Source: Pogostemon cablin (Eukaryota > Streptophyta > Magnoliopsida > Lamiales > Lamiaceae). Taken from it: a stretch of DNA of 64,000 nucleotides. This document shows positions 11,596 to 26,700 of this stretch, in pieces. Made by a program: the position numbers and the translations under genes. Positions within the stretch are counted from its first letter, which is position 1; every line of letters begins with the position of its first letter. The notes under the pieces were generated by a model that saw only the letters and a program-made list of their open reading frames with translations, made no database searches and was not told where the DNA came from. The stretch spans positions 10,974,001 through 11,038,000 of the forward strand of contig CM042982.1 in NCBI GenBank assembly GCA_023678885.1. Direction: 5' to 3'.

Positions 11596-14500
11596 GACTA
11601 AATGTAAGTTTTTACATTCAATATTCCATCTCAAATAGAATGCTACTATTTTTGTCTTAATCTCCATCCGCTTTAGAATGTCTTAAATGAACACATCTTT
11701 GTTAATGCAGAAAGCCTTTGGAGTTGATCCATCTAATGCTCCTCCATATATCCTGGCACTGCTGCTTTCCAATTTGGATTTTTATACGGATTTCAACGGA
11801 TGATTTATCAGGTCTATTGCACATTTCATAACCTTTATTATTGCTTACTGAATTGTGTGTTGTCTGTTGTCATTCATATTCGATGATGATTGTATGTTAT
11901 GATCCATAATTTCTTATAAACTATTCTCATTTTCTTTTTTATTAAATCTAGAAGATATTTCATTAGGTTTATTTATTTGTTTATGAACTGATGAATTTAT
12001 ATTGTTAGATGAATTGATGACAAAATAGACAAGAGATATTTATTCTTGGTATTTGGAGATATATTTTTTTTCTGTCTCTTACAACATTTTCTTCTCTTAT
12101 CTTAACCCCAAATATCCCAATTATTAGATATAGATTTCTATTCTTTTTGATATTCCGTTATTTGATTGTTGCAGCCCGTTCTTTCCCTTCTATGTATCAA
12201 TTTAATTTTTCTCTTTATTTCTAAATCTATTTGATTTTTTTTTTGTTCGATTATTGACTCACGAATGTCTTCTTTTAAAGCATTTTTAACAGTCATGTTG
12301 ATCCAAAAAATATTTTGGAATTGATTGGTATGAAGAATTCCCCTGAAATGATACCTTGCAACATGATTTTTTTAAATCTTGGTGATAAATATGTTCTTCT
12401 CCTTCAGTTAGTCGAGGCTTTTCTTTTCAGTTATTCAGTTGTTCTTTTTCCACATGAAATGTGTTATAAATTGAAGCATGTGATTTTTTTTATGTATGGA
12501 CTATAATTGAACATGAACTTTTTTATATTCCCTTCTATTGTAATAATTATGTTATGAGAGAGATGTTTTCTCCATGTCTAAAAGTTTATGGATCTTGAGT
12601 TCAGTTTTTTAAAGATGGTTTTGGGTTATTGGGGTGTTTTAGTCATGCTGAAAGAGTTGCTAAGCGCCCATCTCTACAAAAGCGCAAGTGTCCAGGTTTT
12701 ATTTTATTTTTTATTTTTTTATCTTTTGAAAACTTTCTGTCTAAAATTGTTAAACATTGTGATTATAAGAAGAACTTAGCGGTGGTTAATTAATTAGTTT
12801 GAAGCTCTTATAATGAGTTACTTATTGATATCCAAATTCACAACTATGTCTATGAATCCTTCTTTGGTTAATTCCTCAAGAAACCAAAATTTATCCATAT
12901 TCTAAAATATATGGCATGCAGTGTTTTTATTTTTTAAGAAAATAGATTGGTTGGTATAAAATTTTTTTAGATAGATATTTAAGGCAATAAAGTTTATATA
13001 ATTTAATATATAATTGAGAGTTTCTCTAGCATAAAATTTTTAGATTTTAGTTTTTTGGCGATTGTTTAATTGATTTATGGATGAATGAATTGAATTTTGT
13101 GATGAGAGAGCAGAAGATATTTGGGGAATATAAGGAGAGGTGGTGGACACAACCATGTGGTACTCACACTTCACTATTTTCACATAATTGTTAATGCCAC
13201 CTTAATATTCTTCCTTTTTAGTTCTTTAGTTTGATGATGAGACATTTTCTGAGTGAATACTCTGTGCATCTTTTATTAAATTAAGTTATATTGTCATTGT
13301 TATGCGGTTTTATCATTTCATTTCTGCTATTTATTGACAGTGAACATGCTAAGTTAACCTTTGGTTGCTGACTGATCCGAATGCAAACGTTCGCGGGATC
13401 GAGAATAGTCGATGGTGGTATTATAATTATTGACAAGCATGGCAGAGACAACATTGTCTTGCTGTTTCCCATTTTTTAGGAGTTCCTTGAACAAACAGGT
13501 TAGGTTTCTTTAAAATATTTCCTGATACACTTAAATTCTTTTCTTCTACTTTTGGATTTTAATTTATGGCTATCTGTATGTACTTTATCCCATTTTTTAT
13601 ATTGAAACAACTTAATTATTAGTTGCATCATGCACTTTATAGATCTTTCAGACAAGCTGTATCAAATAAAATTCTCTTTTCCTTTTTTTTTCTTCCGATA
13701 ATTTTTACAAAATTTTCTTGCAGGCATTGGATTATGATAACATCTTTGTTTAAGTTTTCGATATTTTTTTATGAAATTGGTATTAGTTTTGCAATCATTA
13801 ATTGGAGAAGAAAATTGACAGTGGAAGAACAAACTCCTTATTTTTAATGGCTTTATCCTGTGGCTTTGTTTATGCTTAAGTGGTACTAGAAGCAATAATG
13901 GTTGCATCTTTTTTTTATCCCATTTCAAGAAAAGAGTGCTAGAAGAGAGTTCAAATGGGCAGCATAAATGAAATTTGTTCCATTCTAATCTTCCCAATAA
14001 TTTAACTAATTGTTTAAAGATCAAACATTTTGAGGGTGAAAAAGATGTTTGTGAGTATATTTTCTACTATTTTCTATTACTGAAATTTTATTAGCATCTA
14101 TAGGGAAAATTCATGTTTTTATTGCACTCATAAATCTCTATATAATTTTAGAGTTTTTTTTTCTAAGTACACTATGTAATAAAGAAAAAGAAAAAAATCA
14201 AATTTAAATAAATAATGTTTCTGATTTTAAAAGAACTAATTTAAATGTGATTTCAATTCTGTAATTTGTTTTTCTTCTTTGTAGTGTAAATAGTTCTAAA
14301 GAAGCTTGATATAGGATGTACAAGTGCATTATGTGTGCCTGTTGTAGTACATCCTGCTCCAGCTATTGGTAGAATCCAGAGTTGTATTTGGGTATTGATG
14401 CACTTCTGCACACAAACAAGTAATACAAATTTGTTTTCCAATTTTGTTTTCTGTAATTAGATTTTTGAGATCCAGTGATGATGGGTCTCTCATATGATTT

Positions 14501-16019
14501 TTTTTTTTTGGAGATGTAGATATGTTCTTTTCACTATATCCAATTATTTGTTCAAAATTAATTGAGATATTTTTTAATGAAATAAGTTTTGTCTATAATT
14601 ACTTACATTGCCTCAATTAGTTCATGTATTTTTGAGAATTAAGATAAATCTCAGTTGAAGATGTGTTTACATTGCTTGATATCCAACTAATCGAAACATT
14701 GGGATTTTACTACAGTGCTTTTAATGTGTTTATATTCTTGGGACATTTCTTGAAGTTGTTATGTATTAATTCTTATGATTGTAGTCATGAATCTTAATGT
14801 GTTTATATTTTTTAGGTTCTTAAGTTTTAAAATTTGTTGAATTACTAATTTTTTTGGAGTCCTTAGTATAACATTCTATTCTTCTTATTTCTTTTATGCA
14901 TGGTTCAATTATGAAATTTCAGGCATTTCAATTTAGTGCTAATCCCTTTTCATTGTATGGTTCTAACATTCAGAGATGTTTTATATGCTTGAGATATGAT
15001 CCACTCTTTAAAGTTTTGGAGAGATTAACACAATCAGGTTAGTTTTCTTCTCTTTTTTCTTTTCAAGAAGTTTCGGATCTCTAGACAATTCATTGCTCCA
15101 TGCCCCTAAAATGATCCAACTTTTCATTTCCACCATCTATCCAGCCTTTCATACTCTCTAATCATGTCAATTTGCAAACGCGCACACATATAATTCTGAT
15201 GTAGAGCTCATCTGAGGGTTGGGTTGGGTCACTTGAAAATGAACCATTAAGTTTTGATATAGAGTGTGATTCTACTTGCCACAATGCAAAAAATCTCTCT
15301 CACTCGCTCTATGGAAACAAATAATCTTAGTTCTTATGGATAAAGGATTGAGCTGACCTAATTATAAGCTTTATTAAGGATAACGGAATCTAGGTGTTAT
15401 GACCAGAAGAAGAACCAAGAGATGATTTATAGGTCTGTTTACCTTCAAAAGAGATTTTTTTTTCTCTTTTTTTATGAAAATTGATGAACATGTGCATATA
15501 TAGTATTGAAATTAATACACTGTGCAGATCATCGTTTACCTTTCAAGAAGCTATATGGATATTAAGTACTTCTTCTTTCCAAAATAGTGGACATGCTTCA
15601 TAATATGATTTAAATTGAGTTGTGATTCAATGTTATCCTTACTAATTTGTATTCCATGTAAGTCTGTTTTAGTATTTTCCTTTTATATTATCTTTTTTAG
15701 ATCAAAGAACTGATTGTGTAATTCTATAGATTAGATAGAAAAAATCAAGGATTTCTATTCACCCAATCGTCGACTGTTCTCTGCAGAATGAACAAAGAGT
15801 ACTACAATTATTTAATTACAGATTTATAAAAAACTTTATGACCTTTTCCATTATTATCATCTGTCTTCTCTGCTCAAAATTGAATATAACTTTTATACTG
15901 GTCTTACAAGTATATTTCTTGAATGAAAGAAACAATTTAGCGGAGGTTAACACGTTTTGCACTTATATTTGATTTTAAAAATATTGTTTAACCTTAAATT
16001 GTGGTACCAGAGGTGGAAC

Positions 16020-16300
16020 TGAACAACTTAATACCTTCTTACTATGATATATTGAAATTTATGATGGAAAAAATTGTGATCTTTATATTCTATACCTGTT
16101 TTTATCTATTATTTTCAGTTCATTAGTTAAATCATATATATATATATCGTTTGTTAATGACAATACTTGTGAGAATCATAAGATATAGTTAAATTACTTG
16201 AGAATCATGAACAAATGGTTCTTTAATGACAATACTTATGGATAAAATTTCAGTAGGTGAATCAAGTTTAGTAGTGATTGTAGCAGTTATATAATATCTG
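16020..16300 (+). repeat. Local duplication, copy 1
   Basis: This matches 17056-17336 at an offset of 1036 bp, including GAGAATCAT-AGATATAGTTAAAT and ATGGTTCTTTAATGACAATA (one base different in the second copy). Non-coding. Confidence 0.6.
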
Positions 16301-16592
16301 TGAATTATTAATGGAATGAGAGATGACAAGAGTGAGCTAATCCGTGATATCACTATTTGTAAGAGTGTATGTTCTTTGAGACTTCCATTGATGCTTCTTT
16401 CTGCAGTTATATTTGGAATTAGCATGCATTTAGTTGTACCATGAATTGCATTTTATTGCCAATGTTATAGAGGTTTGGAGCTGATATTATTATTCCACAT
16501 GGTGGTAGATTACTTGAGAGCAACTTCATCAACTATACAAGACTATTAAGGAATTAACTAAGGTAAATTGCTTGATTAGACCATTTGTGTAA

Positions 16593-16858
16593 TTTTCTTG
16601 AGTCTAGAAGCATAAGTAAATTAGTTAAAAAATGTAAAAACTTGGAATAGAACTACAAATGTACATTTTTCTCAAGGATAAACCAACTCCTATTCTGGTA
16701 CACTTTTCTTAATAAGGATTAGAGGAAAATAGTTTAAATTTGAATTTTCGTTCAAGGGTTATAGGATCTATAAAGTTGATGAGGACTCACAAGTTATGAA
16801 TAATTCTTTTCTTAATATTTATCTTGCAGCTGTCTATCTTAACTGGATATCATACTTA
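16593..16858 (+). repeat. Duplicated segment, copy 2
   Basis: This is the second copy of 11330-11595. It keeps AGTTGATGAGGACTC and TTTATCTTGCAGCT and is diverged by substitutions and small indels. Confidence 0.55.
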
Positions 16859-17055
16859 AAAGAAAAGTATGTTGATACATAAAATTCTCTATTAAATTTT
16901 AAATTTTGTTATTTTTCATACATTTTCATGTGGAATATTGTCATACTGATATTAGACTTGCACTTAAACCTGCATTTTTTATTTTAATTTTACAATATAT
17001 GTCTGAAAATTTATTGTACATGCAGAGAAATGGGGGAAGAGTTCATGTTTAGGGC

Positions 17056-17336
17056 TTTTAAAAGTGGGACAAAAGAAGGTAATCATAAGTCAACTATGAT
17101 ATACTGGAAAAAATTTCTCATTATTTTATTCTGTACCTGCTTTTATCAATTATTTCCACTTTATTAGTTAACTCAATATATATTGTTCGTCAATGACGAT
17201 ACTCATGAGAATCATGAGATATAGTTAAATCACCTAAGAATCATGAGTAAATGGTTCTTTAATGATAATACTTATGGTTATGTTTTAGTAGGGAAATCAA
17301 GTTTAATCGCCACACTCTCAGCTGATCGAGAACATT
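17056..17336 (+). repeat. Local duplication, copy 2
   Basis: This is the second copy of 16020-16300, sharing ATGGTTCTTTAATGATAATA and a TCAAGTTTA tail. Confidence 0.6.
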
Positions 17337-20301
17337 GTGGGACACAAATCTATGGTTGTTTGGCTAAGAGTTGGTGTTATGTTATTCATTTTGCTAATTA
17401 GAAAATTGGTTAATTTGATTATGTTTATGAAAAGTTGCAAGTGGCATGATGGGACATTGCTGAAATGATCTTAAAATATATTAAAGAGAAGGGGGATAAA
17501 AGGCAAATAAAAACTTTGATATTCCCTACGCTAAATTTATCATATAAAAATTTTTGAGAAAACGAATTGAAGTGCCAGAGAGTTTTGTTTGTAGATGTCT
17601 TACAACTTTTTCTATTGTGTGGAATTGGAAATCCAATTCTAGATTAACTCTTCACACGTACTAAGTAGGCAGCATGTTCTTTAGAGGACACGTTACTTGA
17701 GTACTCAAGTTAATTATGGCAAATTTAGAGTTTATGTTAATTTTTGAAAAAAAGAATGCATATGAGAGTATTAATAATATAAAATCTAGCATAGTCTAGA
17801 GTTTATATTAAGCACCTAGGGGATGACAACTAAGTGCATTTTGCATTAGCATATTCTAATAATGAGTTTGCAAGCTGTAATTAGGTTGTCACATTGGATC
17901 TGTTCATATCTTCTAATTTGGATGTTGGAATAGTTTGGGAGTTTAATTTTTTATTATTTGATATTATTCTTTATTTTTGTGGGAATATACCACTTATGTA
18001 ATGTAGTCTTGGGAATCTTTGGACCTTTGAACTTCTAATATTGAAAGAAAGAATCCACCAGATATACATAGAGAAATTTTTCATGTTTGGGTCTTGAGTA
18101 TTGATAGCTTTTAGTTTGGGAATCTTGGGACTGTTTGTTGCAATTTTTTGGGGGGTTTATTTAACTTAGAAATTGTATATAATCTGTTGAAAGTTAAAGT
18201 ATATTTTCTGAATGATGCAGATGTAAAGAGAGAAACAAATGAAAGAATCTGTCATGCTTTAGAATATGAATTTGATATTTATAATTCTATTTATGTAGCA
18301 CGATTTTATTTAATCTATCATATTTATCTAAAGTCATCATAAAGTATTTTACCATATTTCTGTATTGTATTTTGACTGCTGGATGTTTTTCACGTCACCT
18401 CATATTCTAATAGAGGTACTTCATGGAGGCTGATGCCTATTGTGTTGCAGGTAGTAACGAGTATGGATAATGTGGTGAAGAAGCTTTTAGAAGAGATATG
18501 GTAATCTACAAGGATGTGTGCAAAAGCTTTCGATTCGTCAGGTATTTAGTGCAATGTATGATGAGAATATTAAGTTTTATGCATCTAAACTTTTTTTACC
18601 CAATTTACTTGAAACTTATCTGTGGAGAATTTCATTTTATTTTGAGAACGACTGAATTTATACCAAAAAATTAATGGTTATTGAAACTACTTTAGCTCTT
18701 CAAATAATAGACAATATTTGTTGTTTTATTAGGATCATTTAATGTGGATTCCTTTTTTTATTTTTTTTCCATGGTCCCCTAATGCAAACTTCAAGAGTTT
18801 TTTGTAGGAAGTAGTTTGGAAAATATCTTGGCACGAACAAATTCAGTAAATGAACAAATGAATATTATTCAGTGGTTACTTAAACATTCAAGAATTTGTG
18901 CCCTTTTTTGTGGAATTGTCCACTGCCAATAAACTACAGATTTTAAGAGTTTAAATTTGATTATTTTTTTGTTGAGAAACCACTGAAAAACATTCAGTTT
19001 TATTAAGAAACACTTGGTTCTTTAGTTGAAAAACTAAATATTTTTTGAGATCTTATTTTCAGGATTGATATATCAAAAGTATATTTTGGATGTTAAGGTT
19101 ATGTTCTTTATATGTACAATAAGTTTCATTTCAAGCTAAATATACTTATGATGCTTCATCCATTGTTATTTAGGCTATTGATGCATTTGTCTTGATTTAT
19201 GTGTATTTGTCTTACTTTAAAGAGGACACATTGAATGGTGTTAGTGTTGGGTCTTAAGAAGGTTGACATGATAGGAATAAGGATGGTTTTTGTGACTATT
19301 TTTTTCAGTAAGATTTGGTATGATTAGCCTCACGTAACATGTGTTTAAAGTAAAATGGAACTTGACAATGTTGGATACTTTTTTATCCTGTGAAAGCTGG
19401 TATGATCAGTGACATAAAATAGATGTAATAGTTGTTTGAGATGTTACTTTATGATTTTTAATATTGTAGAAATCAATGATAGAACGGTCTATGCATCATA
19501 AAATGGTTTAACTCGTGCTTATTTTTTAGCCCAACAGTTGTTAGTCAGTGTAAGGAACAATTTGGATCCATTGTTATTATTTGCTTTTTCTTGACAAGTG
19601 TGTTTTTCATTAACTAAAAAAATTATAGTTTCTTAACATATTAGCCCCTCGCTGTGCACATTTAGAAATCTTTATATAGTTTGTTTTTTTTCCCTAATAA
19701 AATTTTATACAACTTAAACCCCTTAACATTACATGGAAAACTTTAGGAGTTCTCTTTTAACATTTTCATTCTGACCCTTCATGACTGAGTCAGTGAACCT
19801 GGACTTTTTTTTTTATAAAAGAAGGGCTTGAAATGGCTCAAGAGAATAATCTCATGCCTTAAAATGTGGGTATGATTGGTGTAACACTTTAGCAAAAATC
19901 TGCGATTGGACATTCATTTCCTATAATTGCTTTACTTTGTTCAGGTGCTTATTTGTTTGTAAGATCATACAATAAAAAAAAGTTTTTATACTAATGGTTT
20001 AACATGTCAATATCATTACGTATACCAGCTATGTTGACCTTTAAACTCATGATTTGGAAAAGTGGTATAACTATTGAGAAAGTTGTACTTATATGATTTG
20101 AAAAGGTATAAAAGGCTAAAGTGAACACTCTAAAATGGATTCTATATTAGTAATATTTTTTTTGTGAAATTTAGTTTTATCATTGAAAAAATAATAATTT
20201 GAAATTTAATTGATTTTCTAATAGTTTTCTTTACGTTTATTTAATAATTTTCTTTTCATTTTATAGGGTAAATTTTACTCAATGTAACATCATTTTTAGA
20301 T

Positions 20302-21144
20302 GGGTTTCAGAATTTTGCTGAATGAGTTGCAAAGGTTGGCGATGGAACAGAAGGCACGCACACCGAATACCGAAATGATGTTTAAATTCCTGACAACATT
20401 CTAATGAGGTACGAGGGTGATCCTATAGGTGCAATTGTCAACAACATATATCCTGACTTGGAAAATGCAATAGATCACCCTGAATATTCTCATGATAGAG
20501 CCATTCTTGCGCCAACTCTTGATGTGGTGGATTCAATTAATGAATACATGATTGGATTGAATGGAAATGAAATGAAGTCATATTTTAGCTCCGATTTTGC
20601 CTGCAAATCAGATGAAAAGGTTGATATGCTCGCTGATGTTCACACTTCTGAATTCTTAAATACTATAAGATGTTCGGGAGTACCTAATCATGAACTTAAT
20701 CTTAAGGTTGGAACACCGATAATGCTATTGCGGAATATTGATCACTCGAGAGGTTTGTGTAACGGAACAAGACTCTTGGTTACCAATTTGCGGAAACACG
20801 TTTTGCATGCACAGTTGTTGATTGGAACTAATGCAGGAGAGATAGTGCTCATACCAAGATTTACATTAACACCGACTGATATTAGTCTTCTTTTTAGATT
20901 CCAAAGAAGACAGTTCCCAGTGATCGTGTCGTATGCAATGACTATAAATAAGAGTCAAGGCCAATCGCTTTTAAATGTTGGTTTGTACTTGTGGAGACCA
21001 GTATTTAGTCATGGCCAACTGTACGTTGCTGTGTCAAGATCAACCACGAAAGCAGGTTTGAAGATTTTGTTGGACAATGACAGCGGCGGTGAAACAGGTA
21101 TTTGCAAGAATTATGTTTTTAGAGAAGTTTTTAGAAATATTTGA
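20302..21144 (+). pseudogene. Helitron PIF1-like helicase, C-terminal fragment
   Basis: The conserved C-terminal half of the Helitron Rep-helicase can be read. It contains a GDGTEG turn, NNIYPDL, 'ILAPTLDVVDSINEYMI', 'VGTPIMLLRNIDHSRGLCNG', a VSYAMTINKSQGQS motif and GQLYVAVSRSTTKAGL, which are typical SF1 helicase end motifs. Homology begins near 20302. Two in-frame stops (TGA at 20323, TAA at 20383) precede the longest open part (20404-21144, 246 codons). The Rep endonuclease and the helicase N-terminal motifs are absent upstream, where the sequence turns AT-rich after a TTTTATAG acceptor-like word. The fragment ends 1.5 kb before a Helitron 3' terminus, the expected order. It cannot be functional as it stands. 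Confidence 0.9.
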
Positions 21145-21194
21145 TTATTATCTTTATAGTTGAGCATCATTATGTTTGTTGATTCAGATATTGG

Positions 21195-22263
<1,069 letters not shown>

Positions 22264-22622
22264 TTTTTATAAAAATTATGTCCATGTTACATTAAAGCTT
22301 CGACTTTGAATTGACTAACCAATCCTTTTTTAAGGTCTTCACTTTCATTTTTCATAATATAAAAAATTTCAATTTCAATTTTTATTATTATAGACCAAAC
22401 ATCTTTCGTATACATGCTATTATATTATATTAATAAGGGATTCATCATATTATTCTTTATAGATTAAAAATTAAACAAAAAATAATATATGGAATTGCAT
22501 TCACAATATCTTACACTAAATGTAATTAAATAACTTTAATATAATTCCCAATAATCAAAGTTCATTCTTTTAAACTTTTTATAAATTACAAATAAATACA
22601 TTATTTTTGTCATAACGTTTCC

Positions 22623-22650
22623 CCGTACATCGCACGGCTTAAAACGCTAG
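22623..22650 (+). mobile_element. Helitron 3' terminus
   Basis: An imperfect hairpin CCGTACATCGCACGG (22623-22637) is followed by 9 bases and the terminal CTAG (22647-22650), with T as the next base. These are the marks of a plant Helitron end that inserts between A and T. It probably closes the element carrying the helicase fragment at 20302. The 5' TC end could not be located. Confidence 0.75.
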
Positions 22651-23799
22651 TAAGTATTATACTCCATAAATATACATTGACAATGATCCACCAATATCTT
22701 AACCCATTTTACATATATCCCTCCCACGCCATATAGCAAAAAATGTAGTGCATATAATTGGTTATGCGATCCAATCTCGAATTATCACATTTATTTATGA
22801 GTAATTAGGTGGAGTATTTCTTTTTATATATTACCATCAATATATGTAAGTGTGATATTGTGACCCATCATTATTGTAAATTAAAATATGAGACTCACAC
22901 ATGACACATCTATTACTATAATTATTCACTACATTAAATAATAATATTTTTTAATTTACATAAAAAAGCAATAACAACTCCTTTGTGTGTGAGATTATAT
23001 TACTTTTTAAAGAAATTTTTAATACTCTAAAAAAAAGTGGTGGACCCATAGATTGAAACTAGAGAAATTGTGTTGCCGCAAAGAAATTAAAACAAGAAAG
23101 CGACTCCAAATGAAACTAAAAAATTTGCATCTGTCCCTCCTCCATGCTTATAAATCCACAAATTACTACTCAAATCCTTCTCAACAAAGATATATAAATC
23201 AAATCTTTTCAAAATTTGAAAAATAATATTTTTCCATTATAAGAGTGATAGTTCATAAAAAATAATTCATATACTAAATAAATAGTAATTGGTAAATCTA
23301 ATAATTTGCAAAGTAATATTATTTTATTAAAATATAATAATTAATCTCTTTTAATCTTTCATACACTAAAAAGTAAATCAAAATATTTTTCCTTAAATTA
23401 TAAGAGTAATATATAAAATCAAGTTTCAAAATTATAAATTATTTGATGATTTTTATGAATATACACACATTTTAAATATACGGAGATATAAATAATCAAA
23501 TTAACCTGAAATCTCATTCACCTAGAAAATCATCAAATCAATAGAAATTAAATACACCCAAACAAAAGAAAACCCATCATTGATGTGGTTGGATGAAGAA
23601 ATTCAGCAGTAAGAACACCAAACCAAACTGACTTCCTTGATATGTATGAAGACTGGTTTAACCTAGAGGAGAAAATGTTATACAAAAGACAATGTTGCAT
23701 TATCTAGCAGTACTATATGTATGTAGAATATGCATGCGACAGTCAAAGTAGTAAAACATACTCCACTAAATAGATAAACACTGCCTCTGCATCACGAGA
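22651..23799. other. AT-rich spacer, 3' flank of the small gene
   Basis: No frame or repeat is supported. It lies downstream (minus sense) of the stop codon at 23800 and would hold the 3' UTR of that gene. Confidence 0.5.
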
Positions 23800-26700
23800 C
23801 TAGGTTACCTTGTCGAATCTACGCAGCTGCGACATCTGAAACCCAACCTACAAAATAAACAGATACAGAATGTATGAGCTGTATGTTATACTTAGATATG
23901 ATTACTTCCTAACAGCATGACGAATATCTTATGAATGCATGCAAATTCAAACTAATCTATGAGCAAACTTGCACACTCTACCTTCCTCACCCTCTCTCTC
24001 ACGTATTGAATCAAACAAAATGAAATCAAATCGAAGAAAGGAGATAAGAATGTATAGTGGTTCGATCTTAAAGATCTACATCCACTTTTTAAGGAGAGAT
24101 AGATCACTATATGATGGAATACAGGTTATAACTTCTTGAAGAAGATGATGAATTAAACTTCTAAGAAAAACCCTAAACTTCTTAACTTAACTGATGAAAA
24201 TGATGATGATCATTCTAATGTGTGTGTTTCTGCCTTTTCCTTTTATATCACACCTGCGTGTTTTAGAATTCATCAGCAAGCTTTCCACGTGATCTGTTAG
24301 CTTCATTCAGTTACAACTGAACACCAACCAACTAAGATTCTTGCCATGTCACCAATCCATCAGCTCAGCATTACTTCTGATCCTATGGCTCTTCTTATGC
24401 AGCAGCACTGATCCTTCCTTTCAATCCATCTTGCTGTTTATATTGAGCATCAACTCAAATCTTGTTTAACTAGCAATCTCACGTGTTAAAGCTAGTTGGA
24501 TCAGTTGTTATGCAACTTACTAACTAACTCAACAAACTTAGATTCTTTACTTAAATCCATCATCTAGCTGCATGCCTCAAGACTTCATCCAATGATTCCA
24601 ACTTACTGTAAATAGCTGATCACAACCGTTGATCATGCTAATTACTTTCTTAATCATCACCCTGAACATGTATGTTGCTGATCTACACTATTCATACGTA
24701 TGCATGCATGATCTATGTTCAACAAATCTCCACCTTAGACCATGCATCATCATAAGTGATCAAACCTCTCCACCTTGCTGCAATTATAGGCTGCAGCACA
24801 CCTTCCTTTCCTCCTTTTATTGAAGACCAATAAGACTCTTACACAATTCATATTTCTGAACTGGTAGAGCCTTAGTGAATGCATCAGCTGGATCGTCTAT
24901 TGTCTTAATCTTCTTGACAGCCACTAACTTCTCTTCTATCATGTCTCTTATGAAGTAAAGTCTCACATCAATGTGCTTAGTCCTCTCATGATACCCTTGG
25001 TATTTTGAGAGATGTACAATACTTTGGTTGTCACAATATACTTCAATAGCATCTTGCTGAACACCAAACTCTCCCAAAATACCAATCAACCAAACACCTT
25101 CTTTGATTGCTTCTGTGAGAGCAACAAACTCTGCCTCATTGGTTGAGAGTGCTACTATGTGTTGATGTGTAGCCTTCCAACTTATTGCTGTACCAAACAA
25201 ATTAAACACATAACCTGTTATTGACTTCCTTGTATCAAGATTAGCTGCATAATCAGCATCCACAGAACCAACAACAGCTCTGTCCCAAGTAACTTGTTTA
25301 TGAAATTTCAATCCAACTAACATAGTACTTTTGATGTATCTAAGTGCCCACTTCACTGCATCCCAATGTACAAGACCAGGGTTGCTCATAAATCTACTGA
25401 TCATACTCATAACATAAGCCAAATCTGGCCTACAACACCCCATTGCATACATCAAACTACCAACTGCACTTACATATGGTATATTGCTCATTTCTGTCTT
25501 CTCCTTATCTGTTTGAGGACCTTGAAGTGATGACAGATTTAAACCTTGCTTAACTGGTATTGAAACATCCTTACAAAGATTCATATTATACCTCTTAAGA
25601 ACCTTATCCAAGTATGACTCTTGAAACAATCTTAGTTGACCAGCTGATCTGTCCCTTTCAATTTGCATACCAAGTATCATTCTTGCTTTACCTAGATCTT
25701 TCATGTCAAACTCCTTCCCCAAGGTATCTTTTACTGTATTAATTCCTATCATATCCTTGCATGCTATCAATATACCATCTACATAAAGTAGTAGATAAGT
25801 GTAGCATTTTTCCTTACATCTTATGTACACACAGCTATCATACATGCTTCTGACAAAACCATTTGATGTAATGTAATCATCAAACCTGAGATACCACTGT
25901 CTTGGGCTTTGTTTCAGTTCATACAATGATTTAAGTAACAGACAAGCCTTTGAATTTGTACCTTTCAAACTAACACCTTCAAGAATCTTCATGTAAATCT
26001 TTTCCTCTAAATTTCCATGTAAGAAAGTTGTTGTTACATCCATCTGATGTAATTCCAAATTCAATTGAATAACTAATGACAACAAGATCCTTATTGAGCA
26101 ATGTTTGACTACTGGTGAGAAGTTTTCGTTATAATCAACACCTTCTTGCTGTGAAAAACCTCTTGCTACAAGCTTTGCCTTATATCTCATTCCTCATTTC
26201 TTACTTGTCACTGGTTTCTTCTTATATATCCACTTACAACCTACAAGCTTCTGATTTTCAGGCTTGTCAACAATCATCCAAGTATTATTCCTTTTTAATT
26301 ATTGCAGCTCTTCTTCCATAGCATCTAACCACTCCATACTCTCCTTACCTGATATTGCCTCTGAATATGTTCTTGGCTCATAGATATCAATGTCTGATGC
26401 TACATAGAGAGCATATGACACAGTGTCAGCCTCTATATATCTAATAGGTGTTCTGATTTGCCTTCTCAACCTATCCCTAACTAGTTGATAGCTGCTAAGA
26501 GTCCTTCTTTCATTTGAACCAGATGATTCAGCTCTCTCTTCTGCAGCATCTTCCTCATGTACATCATTATTTATCTGATCCTTAATGTGTTGTACTACTG
26601 TTTTACCATCATGCTCCACCTCAAACTCATACTTATCTGTAGTAATGACCTTATCAGCACCTCTCTCTAATAAAGGCATCTTATCTTCATTAAATATCAC

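Larger units (their letters stand above)
9501..20301. other. Long intron-like or intergenic tract, no gene resolved
   Basis: About 10.8 kb of T-rich DNA with scattered acceptor-like TTGCAG words and short exon-like islands, for example near 11490-11590, 11710-11810 and 13340-13490. None forms a continuous frame. Two pairs of diverged duplications are listed separately. The tract could be a decayed intron-rich gene or the interior of the Helitron that ends at 22650. Confidence 0.35.

Noticed and set aside
19661..19700. TCTTTATATAG at 19669 as the 5' end of the Helitron ending at 22650
   Set aside because: The word is common in AT-rich DNA and nothing else supports it; accepting it would also leave no room for the helicase front half.
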